NCBI GenBank assembly: GCA_905221605.1
Contig: CAJNDS010002345.1
Coordinates: 279,694-343,693 of the forward strand
DNA length: 64,000 bases
Source: Symbiodinium natans
Lineage: Eukaryota > Sar > Dinophyceae > Suessiales > Symbiodiniaceae
Direction: 5' to 3'
Position numbers and translations under genes: made by a program. Every line of letters begins with the position of its first letter. Positions within the stretch are counted from its first letter, which is position 1. The notes beneath the pieces are model-generated. The model was given only the letters and a program-made list of their open reading frames with translations, made no database searches and was not told where the DNA came from. Shown one piece after another: positions 1-12,894 of the stretch.

Positions 1-352
1 TCATCATCATGTCATCATCAAGATGTCGTCATCATCATGTCGTCATCATCATCATCATCATCATGTCATCAGCATGATGTCATGTTGACATCATCATCAT
101 GTCAACATCGTGATTTCGTGATCAGCAAGCCGTCATCATCATGTTAACACCATGATGTCATGTTCATCATCACGTCATCACCCTGTCGTGTTCATGGCAT
201 CGTCATGTCATCATCATGATGCCGTCAGCATGATGTGGGTATCATAATGTCATCATGTTTGTCATCATCACGTCGTCACCATCACGTCGTCATCATCACG
301 TCGTCATCATCATGTCGTCAGCATCACGTCGTCAGCATCATGTCGTTATCAC
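1..352. repeat. Degenerate trinucleotide repeat (ATC/GTC family)
   Basis: The stretch is almost wholly built from CATCAT, GTCATCA and CGTCATC variants with scattered single-base changes, and ends in a short CCCACCC tract near 350-370. No frame gives a sensible protein. The array may continue beyond the left edge of the window. Confidence 0.9.
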
Positions 353-3300
353 CCCCACCCACCCACCCGACCCGAAGTTCAAAGCGAAGCTGAAATTCCA
401 ACCTCCCGAAGGCTTGAACACAAAGTAGTTCCTGGAAAAAACCGCCAGGGACAGACCACATGTTTAAGTTTACACCGTTCAACCCTAAACGTGTTTCAAA
501 CAACCCTGGTTCCCTCTTTTGTTCCGAGAACCTCTTTCACCTCCTCAACCTCCCCAAAGCGTTTACGACTTCGAATCTGGTGTACATGACACGAATATTG
601 CTAAGCATGGCATTCAGAACGGAAGCACTGTAGGGACGCCACCAGCATGCTTGCCTTCACTGGCTCAACGAAGGGCTTGAAGCTTAGCCAAGTTCCGACC
701 TAAGCCAGAACACCGTGGCTTCTGATAGTAATACCAACAGTAACACAATGATAATGGTAACAACAAGGATAAGAAAGGTAAGTGGCAAGAGTAATGTTAG
801 GAACAATAGCAGAGCTTGGCAGAGCCGAGGAGGTCACAGATGCCATCAGCTCGAATGGCACATGGTTTGCCTGAGATCCGTTACTGTACATGTTACATGA
901 GGAAGCCTCGCAGAGTTGGAATGGCAGCACTGATGTTTATCTATGAGTTTACTATGACGACGACGAACCCCGCAAAGGAGGCCCCATTCAGAACAACCCG
1001 ATAGAGCCAGCGTCTTGCCTGCTCCGCATGCTCCGCATGCGTCTGAACGGGGGGGCGACCTGACCCCGATTAAACTTCCACCCAGGCAATGAACTCAAGC
1101 AGTCACCGTACGCAGACTGAGAAACAACAAGCACTCAACAGTAATATCAGCATGTGTAGCAATGTAGCGGTGCACAGTATGCGGCCTAGCACACAATCAG
1201 CCGCACAACCTGGGGGTGCTGCGTTGACCTTCTGCTGCGTCAAGTCTGGATGTCGATTCCTGGACCTTCGCCTGCACAGCAGCAATCATGCCAGAGCCTA
1301 GCGGCCTAGCAAAGTGCTGCACATTGCTTCTGGTGGCAGGTCATGGAAACCTTTAGCGCGCACAGGAGTGCTTGGCAAGTGGCGGGGCGCTTCGTGCTCG
1401 ATGACCCTGCCACATCAACCTCACACAGGGCAACTCAAAGTTTAACATGCTGACCCCTGAAAATAGCGCGTGTGCATCGAAGCAGCCGCTGGGGCGATCA
1501 CAAACTCTTCAAGCGTCTGGATGGGCGCCTGCTGGCTGTAGGACGGATGCAGGAGGAAATCAGACTAAGCTGCAGGGAACCAAGCCGCAGACAAGGAATT
1601 CATCTAGCGTCGGGATTTCGGCAATCTGCACATTGACAGATCGGGTCATGTCGGCACAACTCACATTTGACAAGCGTAGGACACCATTCTGGGCCACGCA
1701 CGAACTCGTCCAGTGTTTGCATGGCTGCACTCGAGAAGCAAGTTGTCAAGAATGTCTGAGCCATGGTTCATGCTGCAGATGTCACTACAAACCTCTTTCG
1801 GAGCGACGTTACTACAATACAATGCAAAGCTCAAGTAAAGGGATATGGTGCTGCTCGGCAGTGCCAAACCATTCCACACCAAGCAACTTTTTGACACGAG
1901 CCCTGTGCAGCATTGCTCATCCCAGATTGGCGGTCAACTGGGACCTGTCCTGGTGAAATGTGTAGATGCCAAGGACGGACCTGGAGACATTCTTGCGGTC
2001 GCGCATGGAAGCCGCCTAAACACATGATGCCGGAGCTGGCCTCAAAGACCCGAGGGCCATGTGAACCGACAAAAGGTCAGCTCTCACCTAGCTTTGCAGC
2101 CCAGTTGAAGATCCGACAGTGAGGAAAAGGATTGGCATGCAACACCCCCAGTATTGGGGAAATCAGTTATCTCGCTCGGAACTACAGCCAATGTATGAAG
2201 ACAATTGCGACGGCTGATCGTGAGAATGATAGCTTTGCAAACGTTGGTGGTCAGAAGCAGCACAGCTGCCTCTGTCAATGGATCCTTGTCACGACTTTGA
2301 GACTTAGGCCTGCACTGCAAAGGCGCCAGCGAACCAACAACTAAACCCAAGTCGACGGGTCCCCCGCATGATCTAAGTCATTGGAACCTGCCACAGCCCG
2401 CTGCAGGCTTGGTCAGAGAGCGGTCTCTGGGCAGAGTATGGAACTGCCACGGCTGTTTCTCCGAGCAGCAGAGAGCCGCCCAAGAAAGTCGTCGTTGCCA
2501 CAGGTCTTGAGGTGATCCTGCCAGTTTGGCTGCTTATCTTGAATTAGCTCGCCATGCGTGTGATGGCAAGTGTCGTGAACAAGCCCTGCGAGGTCCTCAT
2601 CCCAAACCGTGACTTGGACTTCCTGGCTGTGATGTGCCTTGGGCATTAACTTGCAAATGCTGCCTGCACTCCAGCGCCGAGGTTGCATAGGCCTGTTCAG
2701 TGTGAACGAGTCTGAAGTCCTGGATTCAGCTTAGACACCTCGTGCACAGGCAGGTACAGCAGGCAATTCCAGACGGGATTTCTTGTCGTCGGAAACATTG
2801 CCTCAGGTAGAACTGCATCCTGAAGCTGAGTTCCAGACCGTGCGCTTGACGCAAAGCCCCAACTTCACGGTGACGTAAGGATCCGATTTCCCGTTCCTCG
2901 GATTGAGGCTCAAAACCGAAAATCGATCGATTCCGGAATAAGGTATGAAACATACATTCTACAAAAAGACACATGTAACATGATTTGCAAGATGCCACAA
3001 TATACACAACATCTTTCGGTGCGACCGCTCACGAAAATCGGCCCAGGCTCCATCCGCAGCTATCAGGTTCTCATTTGAGAATTTGGTCACCGGCACCAGG
3101 CATCGTCTGGACAACCTGGTGGCAAGGGCTGCAACCTATCCACAGACAACTTACTAGTCGATTTCTGACTTCGCGACCTCCGCATCCATGAAGCACTGTC
3201 AAGTTCTGTGAGGCTGTTTTGGTTTCTTGCTTTGTTGTAGACAAACATGAGCTGTCGCTCAGCGTCTGTGTCAGCAGACCTTCCTGATTGCGCTTTCCAT

Positions 3301-3377
3301 CCACCTGCAATGGCATTGTGTGTACAACCGTTGAACAACCGTTGAACAAACGCAGAGCGGCTTTCCAAAGTGACGAC
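353..3377. other. Stretch without a supportable gene
   Basis: Open frames here are short (the longest is 169 codons on the plus strand at 1447-1956). They overlap on both strands and show no recognisable domain, signal peptide or codon pattern. I saw no repeat array and no duplicate of this segment elsewhere in the window. It may hold small exons that cannot be told from chance by eye. Confidence 0.5.
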
Positions 3378-6300
3378 ACTCGAAACCTGGATTCGGCCAA
3401 GATGCCCCTTTTGGGCCCAACTTGAAACCTGGATTCGGCCAAGATGCCCCTCTTCGGCCCAACTTGAGATGCCCCTCTTGGGCCCAACTTGCAACCTGGA
3501 TTCGGCCGAGATGCCCCTCTTGGGCCCAACTTGAAACCTGGATTCGGCCAAGATGCCCCTCTTGATCCCAACTTGAAACCTGGATTCGGCCAAGATGCCC
3601 CTCTTGACCCCAACTTGAAACCTGGATTCGGCCAAGATGCCCCTCTTGGGCCCAACTTGAAACCTGGATTCGGACAAGATGCCCCTCTTGAGCCCAACTT
3701 GAAACCTGGATTCGGCCAAGATGCCCCTCTTGGGCCCAACTTGAAACCTGGATTCGGCCAAGATGCCCTTCTTGGGCCCAACTTGAAACCTGGATTCGGC
3801 CAAGATGTTTTCTTGGCCCCAACTTGAAACCTGGATTCAGCCAAGATGCCCCTCTTGGGCCCAACTTGAAACCTGGATTCGGCCAAGATGCCCCTCTTGG
3901 GCCCAACTTGAAACCTGGATTCGGCCAAGATGCCCCTCTTGGGCCCAACTTGAAACCTGGATTCGGCCAAGATGCCATGTTGGGCCCAACTTGAAACCTG
4001 GATTCGGCCAAGATGCCCCTCTTGGGCCGCGGCCCAACTTGAAACCTGGATTCGGCCAAAGGTGCCCCTTTTGGGCCCAACTTGAAACCTGGATTCGGCC
4101 AAGATGCCCCTCCTGGGCCCAACTTGAAACCTGGATTCGGCCAAGATGCCCCTCTTGGGCCCGATTCGGCCAAGATGCCCCTCTTGGGCCCAACTTGAAA
4201 CCTGGATTCGGCCAAGATGCCCCTCTTGGGCCCAACTTGAAACCTGGATTCGGCCAAGATGCCCCTCTTGGGCCCAACTTGCAACCTGGATTCGGCCAAG
4301 ATGCCCCTCTTGGGCCCAACTTGAAACCTGGATTCGGCCAAGATGCCCCTCTTGATCCCAACTTGAAACCTGGATTCGACCAAGATGCCCCTCTTGACCC
4401 CAACTTGAAACCTGGATTCGGCCAAGATGCCCCTCTTGGGCCCAACTTGAAACCTGGATTCGGCCAAGATGCCCCTCTTGAGCCCAACTTGAAACCTGGA
4501 TTCGGCCAAGATGCCCCTCTTGGGCCCAACTTGAAACCTGGATTCGGCCAAGATGCCCTTCTTGGGCCCAACTTGAAACCTGGATTCGGCCAAGATGTTT
4601 TCTTGGCCCCAACTTGAAACCTGGATTCAGCCAAGATGCCCCTCTTGGGCCCAACTTGAAACCTGGATTCGGCTTGGGCCCAACTTGAAACCTGGATTCG
4701 GCCAAGATGCCCCTCTTGGGCCCAACTTGAAACCTGGATTCGGCCAAGCTGCCATTTTGGGCCCAACTTGAAACCTGGATTCGGCCAAGATGCCCCTCTT
4801 GGGCCCAACTTGAAACCTGGATTCGGCCAAGGTGCCCCTCTTGGGCCCAACTTGAAACCTGGATTCGGCCAAGATGCCCCTCCTGGGCCCAACTTGAAAC
4901 CTGGATTCGGCCAAGGTGCCCCTCTTGGGCCCGATTCGGCCAAGATGCCCCTCTTGGGCCCAACTTGAAACCTGGATTCGGCCAAGATGCCCCTCTTTGG
5001 GCCCAACTGGAAACCTGGATTCGGCCAAGATGCCAAGATGCCCCTCTTGGGCCCAACCTGAAACCTGGATTCGGGCCCAACTTGAAACCTGGATTCGGCC
5101 AAGACCCTCTTGGGCGCAACTTGAAACCTGGATTCGGCCAAGATGCCCCTCTTGGGCCCAACTTGAAACCTGGATTCGGCCAAGATGCCCCTCTTTGGGC
5201 CCAACTTGAAACCTGGATTCGGCCAAGATGCCAAGATGCCCCTCTTGGGCCCAACCTGAAACCTGGATTCGGGCCCAACTTGAAACCTGGATTCGGCCAA
5301 GATGCCCCTCTTGGGCCCAACTTGAAACCTGGATTCGGCCAAGATGCCCCTCTTGGGCCCTGGATTCGGCCAAGATGCCCCTCTTGGGCCCAACTTGAAA
5401 CGTGGATTCGGCCAAGATGCGCCTCTTCAACCCGACTTGAAACCTGGATTCGGACAAGAGGCCCCTCTTGGGCCCAACTTGGGCCCAACTTGAAACCTGG
5501 ATTCGGCCAAGATGCCCCTCTTGGGCCCAACTTGAAACCTGGATTCGGCCAAGATGCCCCTCTTGGGCCCAACTTGAAACCTGGATTCGGCCAAGATGCC
5601 CCTCTTGGGCCCAACTTGAAACCTGGATTCGGCCAAGATGCCATTTTGGGCCGAACTTGAAACCTGGATTCGGCCAAGATGCCCCTCTTGGGCCCAACTT
5701 GAAACCTGGATTCGGCCAAGGTGCCCCTCTTGGGCCCAACTTGAAACCTGGATTCGGCGAAGAAGCCCCTCTTGGGCCCAACTTGAAACCTGGATTCGGC
5801 CAAGATGCCCCTCTTGGGCCCAACTTGCAACCTGGATTCGGCCAAGATGCCCCTCTTGGGCCCAACTTGAAACCTCTTGGGCCCAACCTGAAACCTGGAT
5901 TCGGGCCCAACTTGAAACCTGGATTCGGCCAAGACCCTCTTGGGCGCAACTTGAAACCTGGATTCCAACTTGAAACCTGGATTCGGCCAAGATGCCCCTC
6001 TTGGGCCCAACTTGAAACCTGGATTCGGCCAAGATGCCCCTCTTGGGCCCAACTTGAAACCTGGATTCGGCCAAGATGCCCCCTCTTGGGCCCAACTTGA
6101 AACCTGGATTCGGCCAAGATGCCCCTCTTGGGCCCAACTTGAAACCTGGATTCGGCCAAGATGCCCTTCTTGGGCCCAACTTGAAACCTGGATTCGGCCA
6201 AGATGCTCCTCTTGGGCCCAACTTGAAACCTGGATTCGGCCAAGATGCCCTTCTGGGCCCAACTTGAAACCTGGATTCGGCGAAGAAGCCCCTCTTGGGC

Positions 6301-6532
6301 CCAACTTGAAACCTGGATTCGGCCAAAATGCCCCTCTTAAGCCTGGATTCGGCCAAGATGCCCCTCTTGGGCCCAACTTGAAACCTGGATTCGGCCAAGA
6401 TGCCCCTCTTGGGCCCAACTTGCAACCTGGATTCGGCCAAGATGCCCAACTTGAAACCTGGGTTCGGCCAAGATGCCCCTCTTGGGCCCAACTTGAAACC
6501 TGGATTCGGCCAAGATGCCCCTCTTGGGCAAA
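3378..6532. repeat. 42-bp minisatellite, about 75 units
   Basis: Units carry the landmarks AACTTGAAACCTGGATTCGG, CCAAGATGCC and CCTCTTGGGCCC, in that order, with a 42-bp period over about 3.15 kb. Units vary by point changes and small deletions. Several larger blocks recur: the variant series at 3,560-3,830 is repeated at 4,340-4,620. Because 42 is divisible by three and the unit lacks stops in five of six frames, very long open frames arise (over 1,100 codons on the minus strand). Those frames switch reading phase wherever a unit has an indel, which points to non-coding satellite DNA and not a repeat protein. Confidence 0.95.
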
Positions 6533-6809
6533 AGCTATATGCCGAGTTGTGGGCTATGTTGCTGGTGATGCATCGGGGTAACTGTTTCCCATGAGCACCC
6601 ATCCTCAGGCGAGGACCGAAACCCCGGTGTTCCAGCTATTCGCTCTGAGTCGTGTCGGTGCGAAGGTGAAGTGGCGGCTTGCGCCGATGGGCTTGGGGCC
6701 CCGGGAAGGCACAGCACGACTCCATGATAGCAAGCCCACAGCCACGCGTCAGGCGTCAGGCACATACACCACTAACACAGCGACTACCAGTGCCCGCATC
6801 GCTGATGGA

Positions 6810-9800
6810 GCCTCGGTTCTGAGCCGTCATGATCAGCGGAAGGAGAGACGGAGGACCCTGCACAGGGCAGCGGCATAGTGAACTTGCAGCACGTAATTCG
6901 GCTCAGACATGTCTGCCATGCAGCTATAAGGCATTGCGAGCAGATGCGCATCAGCAAAGGCTATCTTGGCTTGAAGAGTAATCAAGCTGCGAGTAGTCGT
7001 GTGTGGATGGAACCTGATTTCCGTACCGGGGCCATGCAACGCGCGCAAGGAGTCAACCCCAACTCCATGCTATACCGATGTGGCAGCGCTTCATCCGCAG
7101 CAATGTATGCTGCAGCCAAGTTCTTCGGGGCCTTGGAGGCTCCAACTTGCGACGGCCAGCGTTGCAGCCCGAACCCCCTCTCTATCTGGTGGGCGCGTCA
7201 TCGCAGGCCAGCCTGTTCACCACCGCTCAGGGCCCGCACTTGCAGAGAATATCGAATCTACGGTGTCAGCTCCGTCTGAGACATGATCCTCGGACATTCC
7301 TGCACCCTTCCCTCCGGCCGGGATTCCCCGAAGCCGTGGGCTCTCCTGGGAGAAGTCGGGCATCACCAGCGGCCTGTGGACCCTCCACCTCACGGGACCG
7401 CGGCGTGCTCTGCCAGTTGGCAAAAGGCTCACAGGTTCGCGAATTGGCTCTCTCCGTGCTTGCGGAGTAAGTCAGCCTATGGGCCCATCTGTGCGTAAGG
7501 GGTACAGGGTATAGCTTCATCTTCTTTGGGTTTGGGCCATGGACAACATGAAGCTTCCCGGGCTCCCGGACAGGAAGAGCCGCGCCGCCTGGACAGGGAT
7601 GACGGGTCATCGCAGCTAAACATTCCCTCAACGGCCCTCGAGCCCACAAGAATTTACAACATAGGTTCATCTTGACCCATTAGCTGCTATATAGAATCTG
7701 CCTCAAAGGAACCTTTGGAGCCTTTTGGGCCCCCAAACGGCCTTTCCGAGTCTGGACTTCGAAGCCCCTTATAAGGCGTTCCCGAACCAAAACTTCAGGC
7801 GCATTTTGTAGGACAATAGCAAGGCCATGGCGCCAGAGACCGCCACCTATAGGGGCCACAACCGATCGCAGAGTGCAAGGTGTTCGACACCAGCGCCAAG
7901 GCACGAGGCTCTGAAGCATCGCTTCGAGAACGTTCTTGACCCAAGATCGTTCCATAGCTTTCAATAAGCAAGATGCTGTCATCCCGCATATTTGTGGGTT
8001 CAAAGTTTGAGGGCTCTCTGCGACTCCAACTCATCTTGTGGTTTCTACACCCTCTCAACACAAAAACCCACGCCGAAGAGCGAACTACCTTTCCACTCTG
8101 GATGGTGCAACGTTAGACGTCCCCCCACCCCCGAGCCTCGCTGGCTTTGAGGGGCTTCAGGGGGTAGCCCACCACCTTCGGGACGGGGGATTTCGGCTTT
8201 GGAAACGTTGAGTTGTCGGTTGGGGTTGAAGCTCAATGGTTCAGTCGGCTTTCCGGGCTTTTCGGGGCCAGAGTCTTGCCAAGAAGCAACCGAAAGGGGA
8301 GAACGGCCACCTCCCCGAATTCTCGACATGCTGTGCCTTATAAGAAGGATGGGTGCTTAGGGTTCCCGAGCCCGACGCCTCCTCTTACCCTCTCAAAGAA
8401 ATATATGGATCATCATGAACAATCGTACCAACAGCAGCACCAAAAAAACTAGCCCCGCAGACTAGAAGACCCACATCCATCGGTCAAAACAGGATGGCAC
8501 GCACGGCTGGCCACGGCCTTGTGGGCCCCCAGCGCCCGAAAAGGCGCCTGGTCAAGGTGCGCACACACACACACACACCACACCTCTACTCATTTGAGGC
8601 CTTTTGAAAGGCTTAAAGATGTTTAGGGGATGTTTAGGGGTGTTGATACTTTAAGCTGTTGTTTCTTCGGGTTTGGCGGGCGGGAGGGGGGGGGGGCTCG
8701 AGAGTTGGCCAGGCTGGGAGACAGCGCCCCGTGCCGACTGGCGGCCGGCTTTTCGGGCGATAAGAGCAGCGAGCACGGCGAGCACATCGAGCACATGGCC
8801 CCACATCGTCTCCCACGTCTCCCGTTATTTTAACGGCTCTCGGGAAGAACTGCCGCAAGGCAGGAGCGCTTGGAGAGTGTTGGAAGTGACTCCCTTTCTC
8901 CCTTTGAACATGCGGACGACGTCTTCTGGGAGTCGTGCCTCAAGCAACAGCCAACTGCCTCCCAAAACCTGAACCCTTCCAAAACAGCAACCTCAACTAC
9001 AAAATGACCGTGCAGACCCTTGAAGTGCATGATCCAAAAAGCCTGAACCCCTCCCGAAACAACGCCAACAACAAACCCTCAACCACACCTGAACAGCCGA
9101 AAGGGGGCCTCGCGGGCGCCCAGGAAGATCTCGAGGCGCTCCGTGCGGAGCAGCAGCTCCGTCAGGACCTTCCTGGGGTGCCAAAAGGGAGGCTGCTTCC
9201 GGAAGGAGCGCTTGTGCACAAACAAGAAGGGCTTATAGGGTTTTATCGGGTTTATTCGGTTCTTGTTTTTGGTGGGGGAGGGGTTTGGAAAGGTTGCAGA
9301 AGGGCTTATGGGCTGTGCGTGGCTTTCTAGGACGGGGTTGATAGCACAGTGCAGGCAAGGCGACTGTGGGAAAACCGTCTATCAGGCCAGGGGCAAGGAC
9401 CCATCAGCAACGAAACTCAAACACGCCCACACATGCATGCAAGCTCTCACATATTGCCGTTGACTACTCACTACTGATGTGGGTAAACACGCCGCTATGT
9501 CTACGAGTCTTCACGACGAACGCATACCACCCCCACCGCCCCTCGTGTGGAAGTGGTGCCTCAGCTCTGCTGCACCCTCCGCGCTGGCCATGATGGGGTC
9601 CTGCATCAAAGTCACGTACGGCAAACTATCAACTTTCCCGAGCATGTCGCCCTGATTGAGGATTCGTCACCCCCTCCCGGCCCCGGTCCAGGTTGTCCAA
9701 GGCCAAGAGGACGGGCGCCCGAGTGGCTTCCAGCCGCTGGAAGCGCTGAACGATTCGACCTCTGCAAGTGACCAAGGCTTTGCTTCTCTCCTGTATCAGA

Positions 9801-10150
9801 ACAGAATATACGAATGCTCTTACCTTTACCTGGCGGGTCGTGAGAAGAAGGCATCCGCGAGGGGAGGGAAGTATCGACAATGTCACGATGGCACGACAGA
9901 GGGTGTCTGGATTGCTTGTTGCTTTTTTGTCTAGGCTCGAAGGGTTTGCAGGCAAGATGCGGACCTGCCAGGGCCGCGCTCAGCCAGGAGTCAAACATTG
10001 GACACGCACCGCGCGAGATGTGCCCCAAATGGCAACAACAAGACTGCCAAGGCGAACGTTGTGTTTTCGTTTGCTTGGGTTCGCTATACGTAGCACGTGG
10101 ACGCGGCCTGCTGAGCATGCGCGAGCGCTAAGGCCTCGGTCCGCTCCTTG
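6810..10150. repeat. Segmental duplication C, copy 1
   Basis: The block matches 51,812-55,280 in the same orientation. The homology starts at the shared CTCGGTTCTGAGCCGTCATG (6,809 versus 51,813) and fades near the TCTGCTTGG-type sequence at about 10,075 and 55,285. It has many substitutions and indels, so it is an old duplication. It contains the three minus-strand coding-like segments described separately. Confidence 0.85.
9103..10035 (-). CDS. Unrecognised multi-exon gene fragment (block C copy 1)
   Basis: Three minus-strand segments look like exons because their reading frame is kept in the second copy at 54-55.2 kb. Segment 1 (about 9,955-10,035) includes GHISRGACPMFDSW. Segment 2 (about 9,685-9,761) includes QRFQRLEATRAPVLLAL and starts after a CAG acceptor. 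Segment 3 (about 9,103-9,183) includes TELLLRTERLEIFLGAR and is identical at protein level in both copies. The hydrophobic run followed by acidic residues in segment 2 resembles a Walker B strand, but no P-loop was found, so I assign no function. The surrounding sequence is diverged and the copy may be non-functional. Confidence 0.35.
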
Positions 10151-10598
10151 CATGTGGTGGCGCCCAAATTGATGCTCGCTTTCCCCTGTTCAAGCTTTTC
10201 TTGCCACCTGCCTAGCAGCCTCGCAACCACTCTGCGAGGATGTAAAGTGTCCCTCGGTCGTGGGAAGTCGAAACATAATTGAGGGAAAAAGGAGCTCAGA
10301 ACTTGTCTCCGCTGTTGATCCGAACGCCCACACGAATCAGAACCATACCCGAAGAGGAAGTACATGTGCAGCAGCAGGCAAGGGGCCATGGTCACTTCGG
10401 CGCCCTCCAGCGGTCTATCCTGGGGGCAGCAGGCGGGGTTCGTCATATTCGTCTCAATCACACCTCCGGGAACGTGTTCATGCAGCCATTTGCGGAGCCA
10501 CTGAATTCTCACAACTATATACCTTCAGCAGATGGGACTTCCGATGCAAAGCCACGTGCTCCAACCACTCCACAACGATGCCGAAGCGTTCTGGACGT

Positions 10599-11522
10599 TC
10601 ATACAAGCCCTCGACCCGGCGGCTCTAGAAGTATAGCCGGTTCCCCGCAGAAACGGAGAGCTTCAGCAAAACACTGCAGGTCTCCAGCTGGATTTATGGG
10701 TCTATGCTTGTATCTTGGGTTCGGCCGGTCCACACTAACAGTCAAATAACGCCGTGGCCTTATAACACACAGGCCAAAAATAGCACCAGGAATCCCAGTC
10801 AATTTTAGCATTTACCGGGTGCTTATTTTTGTGGGTCTGCTGGTGGTGACTGTTAGTCACATCAGCATAGCACCAGAAATAGCACCAGAAATAGCACAAA
10901 CAATAGCACAAAAAATAGCACCAGAAATAGCGCCAGGAATAGCACAAAAAATAGCACCAGAAATAGCACAAACAATAGCACCAGAAATAGCACCAGGAAT
11001 CCCAGTCAATTTTATCAGCTTAGCATTTACCGGGTGCTGTTTTTTGTGGGTCTGCTGATGGTGATTGTTAGTCACATAGCACCAGCAACAGCACCAGAAA
11101 TAGCACCAGAAATAGCACAAACAATAGCACAAAAAATAGCACCAGAAATAGCACAAACAATAGCACAAAAAATAGCACCAGAAATAGCACCAGGAATAGC
11201 ACAAAAAAATGCACCAGAAATAGCACCAGAAATAGCACCAGGAATAGCACCAGGAATAGCAGGAATCTCAGTCAATTTTTTGGCATTTACCGGGTGCTTT
11301 TGTTTGTGGGTCTGCTGGTGGTGACTGTTAGTGTGGACCGGCCGAACCCAACTTGTATCTAAGCCGCCCATCGCGATTCAAGAACCTCAGGCCGCCTATA
11401 TACGAACATCCCTGAATCTGCGCCCCGAAGGCCTCAGAGCTCCCCTCAGCGTCACGCCGGGATGCTGCAGGCGCGCTCTCTACTCTCTCCAGGGCAGTGC
11501 TCAAAATTCGAAAGGGCCGCAA
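10599..11522 (-). CDS. Open reading frame split by the candidate introner
   Basis: Minus-strand frame 11,353-11,522 ends in LRFLNRDGRLRYK. Minus-strand frame 10,599-10,713 continues as HRPINPAGDLQCFAEALRF and then CGEPAILLEPPG. The two frames abut exactly at the 8-bp target duplication that flanks the element at 10,715-11,351. Removing the element as a GT-AG intron joins them in frame, with a two-residue YK duplication. The upstream start and downstream exons are unresolved; the frame closes at 10,599 and a further coding-like segment (RFGIVVEWLEHVALHRK) lies just below it. I do not recognise the protein. Bare continuity of a 95-codon frame across the insertion is the main evidence that it is coding. 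Confidence 0.45.
10714..11352 (-). mobile_element. Candidate introner: TIR element with 8-bp target duplication
   Basis: Perfect 30-bp terminal inverted repeats occupy 10,715-10,744 and 11,322-11,351. They begin TTGGGTTCGGCCGG and read inward to CTAACAGTCA. Both ends are flanked by the identical 8-bp sequence CTTGTATC (10,707-10,714 and 11,352-11,359). On the minus strand the last G of one target copy plus the first T of the repeat form a GT donor. The final AA of the other repeat plus the first G of the second target copy form an AG acceptor. This gives a 639-bp GT-AG intron inside an otherwise open frame. The interior is a 12-bp minisatellite and codes for no transposase, so the element would be non-autonomous. 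An 8-bp duplication is typical of hAT and a few other DNA transposon superfamilies; TIR-bearing introners are known from dinoflagellates. Confidence 0.85.
10796..11330. repeat. 12-bp minisatellite and higher-order repeat inside the element
   Basis: Units of the type ATAGCACCAGAA, with variants ATAGCACAAACA and ATAGCACAAAAA, fill about 10,866-10,995 and 11,083-11,262. Between them a 65-75-bp block containing TTTACCGGGTGCT and GTGGGTCTGCTG occurs three times (about 10,796, 11,003 and 11,269). The third block runs into the right inverted repeat. The open frames here (IAPEIAQTIAQK and similar) are repeat artefacts. Confidence 0.85.
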
Positions 11523-12894
11523 ACCACAAACAGTAGGATCCTCTACAGGAGAACTCTACTTCCCAAACCCTCTTGGCTGCTGGCCCTTTGGAGGCTCCGG
11601 AGCCTGCGGGTGGTCCCGTGGTCGTGACTTTTCTTGTTGTAGGGCTTCAGATCCGAGCCGGCGCACGCTGACGTTTCTCCTACTAGATACTCAGCGAACT
11701 CTGCGGTCTGAGGATCCTGCATCGGCGCTCGTGCCTGGCTGCTTTGGCTCTATATAGGTCGTATAGGTGGGACCAAGTTTGCCCTAAATTGCGTTCACGC
11801 ATTTGTGTGCTTCTGCTTACAGGCAGATGTAGCTTCGCCTTGCAAGGTGCCATGTGCAAACATCTATGATATGGTGCTGCTGTGCTGAACCGAAAGTCAC
11901 CCCTGGCAGCCCGCCGCTGCGCAACCGACCAATTGATACAGGTGGGAGCGGATGGAGAACTCCACGGAGGGACAAAACGACACAAGTTCAGCCCAGAGTT
12001 GCAAATCTAAAAATATCCTCTTAAGCAGAACTACAAGGCCCCAAATCAAATATTCTCGAATTCGATGTCGGAGCGCCCTGTTTTTTGTCGCGTTTCAGGA
12101 CCTCTGCAGGGCGACTGTGTGAGGATTCCTAGTGGCACACGGACTCCTAGCCACCGATTAGAAGGGGACCTGTGGAGGGACCCGTGCAAAAAAAGAGGCG
12201 ACCTTGTCAGGGACCTGTTTCACACTTCTCCAAGGCCACCAGTTCGAACGGCAGAGGGAACCGCCTTGCCAACAGAAGTCGGATAAACGAAGGCATGAAT
12301 ATTGTATATGCAATATGGTTGCGTCTCCATGCGTGTTCAGAAACGTTAACTTACCATTGGCACAAAACCACCCCCAACGCCATCCTCAGTGCCAGTGCCG
12401 TCTTCTCACTTCTTTTCCTTCTTCTTCCTGTGGTTATGGGGTTGGGGGGGGGGGGAGGGGAGGTTGTCATCTGGCAAGATTCGCACCCACATACCTGGAC
12501 GTCGAGAAGCCGGAGTCAGAAGAATGTCGGAGTGACAGCGCCGTGCCCCGTGTCCACCTTTCAGACACATGTGCCCTTGCAGGTACTGTGAAAAATGTGC
12601 TTCAATTTCCAGGCCTGCATTGCTTATGTCTTCTGCGGCCACACGGTCACACTTATGGTTGGAACTACAGAGGATTCAACTCTCATTGGGCCCGTTGGCC
12701 TCAAGACTCAAGACCTTGCATACGAAGTTCATCAAACGCCAATGAAAAATATCAGTCAACGAAAGTCTTGACTACGTATTGCCACAGATGTGTTCGGGCG
12801 GCGTCAGCTGCTTCGCAAGATTCCTGTCGCATCCAGAGTCAGAGTTGGCCGTTAGAACAAAAACCAGAGCCAGAGACTAAATCATATATCTACA

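Noticed and set aside
3071-6418. A 1,115-codon minus-strand open frame of repeated GPRGASWPNPGFKL-like units
   Set aside because: It is a product of the 42-bp minisatellite. The frame changes reading phase between units (PNPGFKL, ESRFQV, GRIQVSS) at indels, and other frames on both strands are equally open.
10857-11250. Minus-strand frames rich in Cys/Tyr/Phe or Leu/Phe/Val that might look like membrane proteins
   Set aside because: They are translations of the 12-bp minisatellite in different phases.
10866-11262. A possible CRISPR-like array because of regularly spaced 12-bp repeats
   Set aside because: Units are contiguous with no spacers, have graded variants, and lie inside a eukaryotic TIR element.
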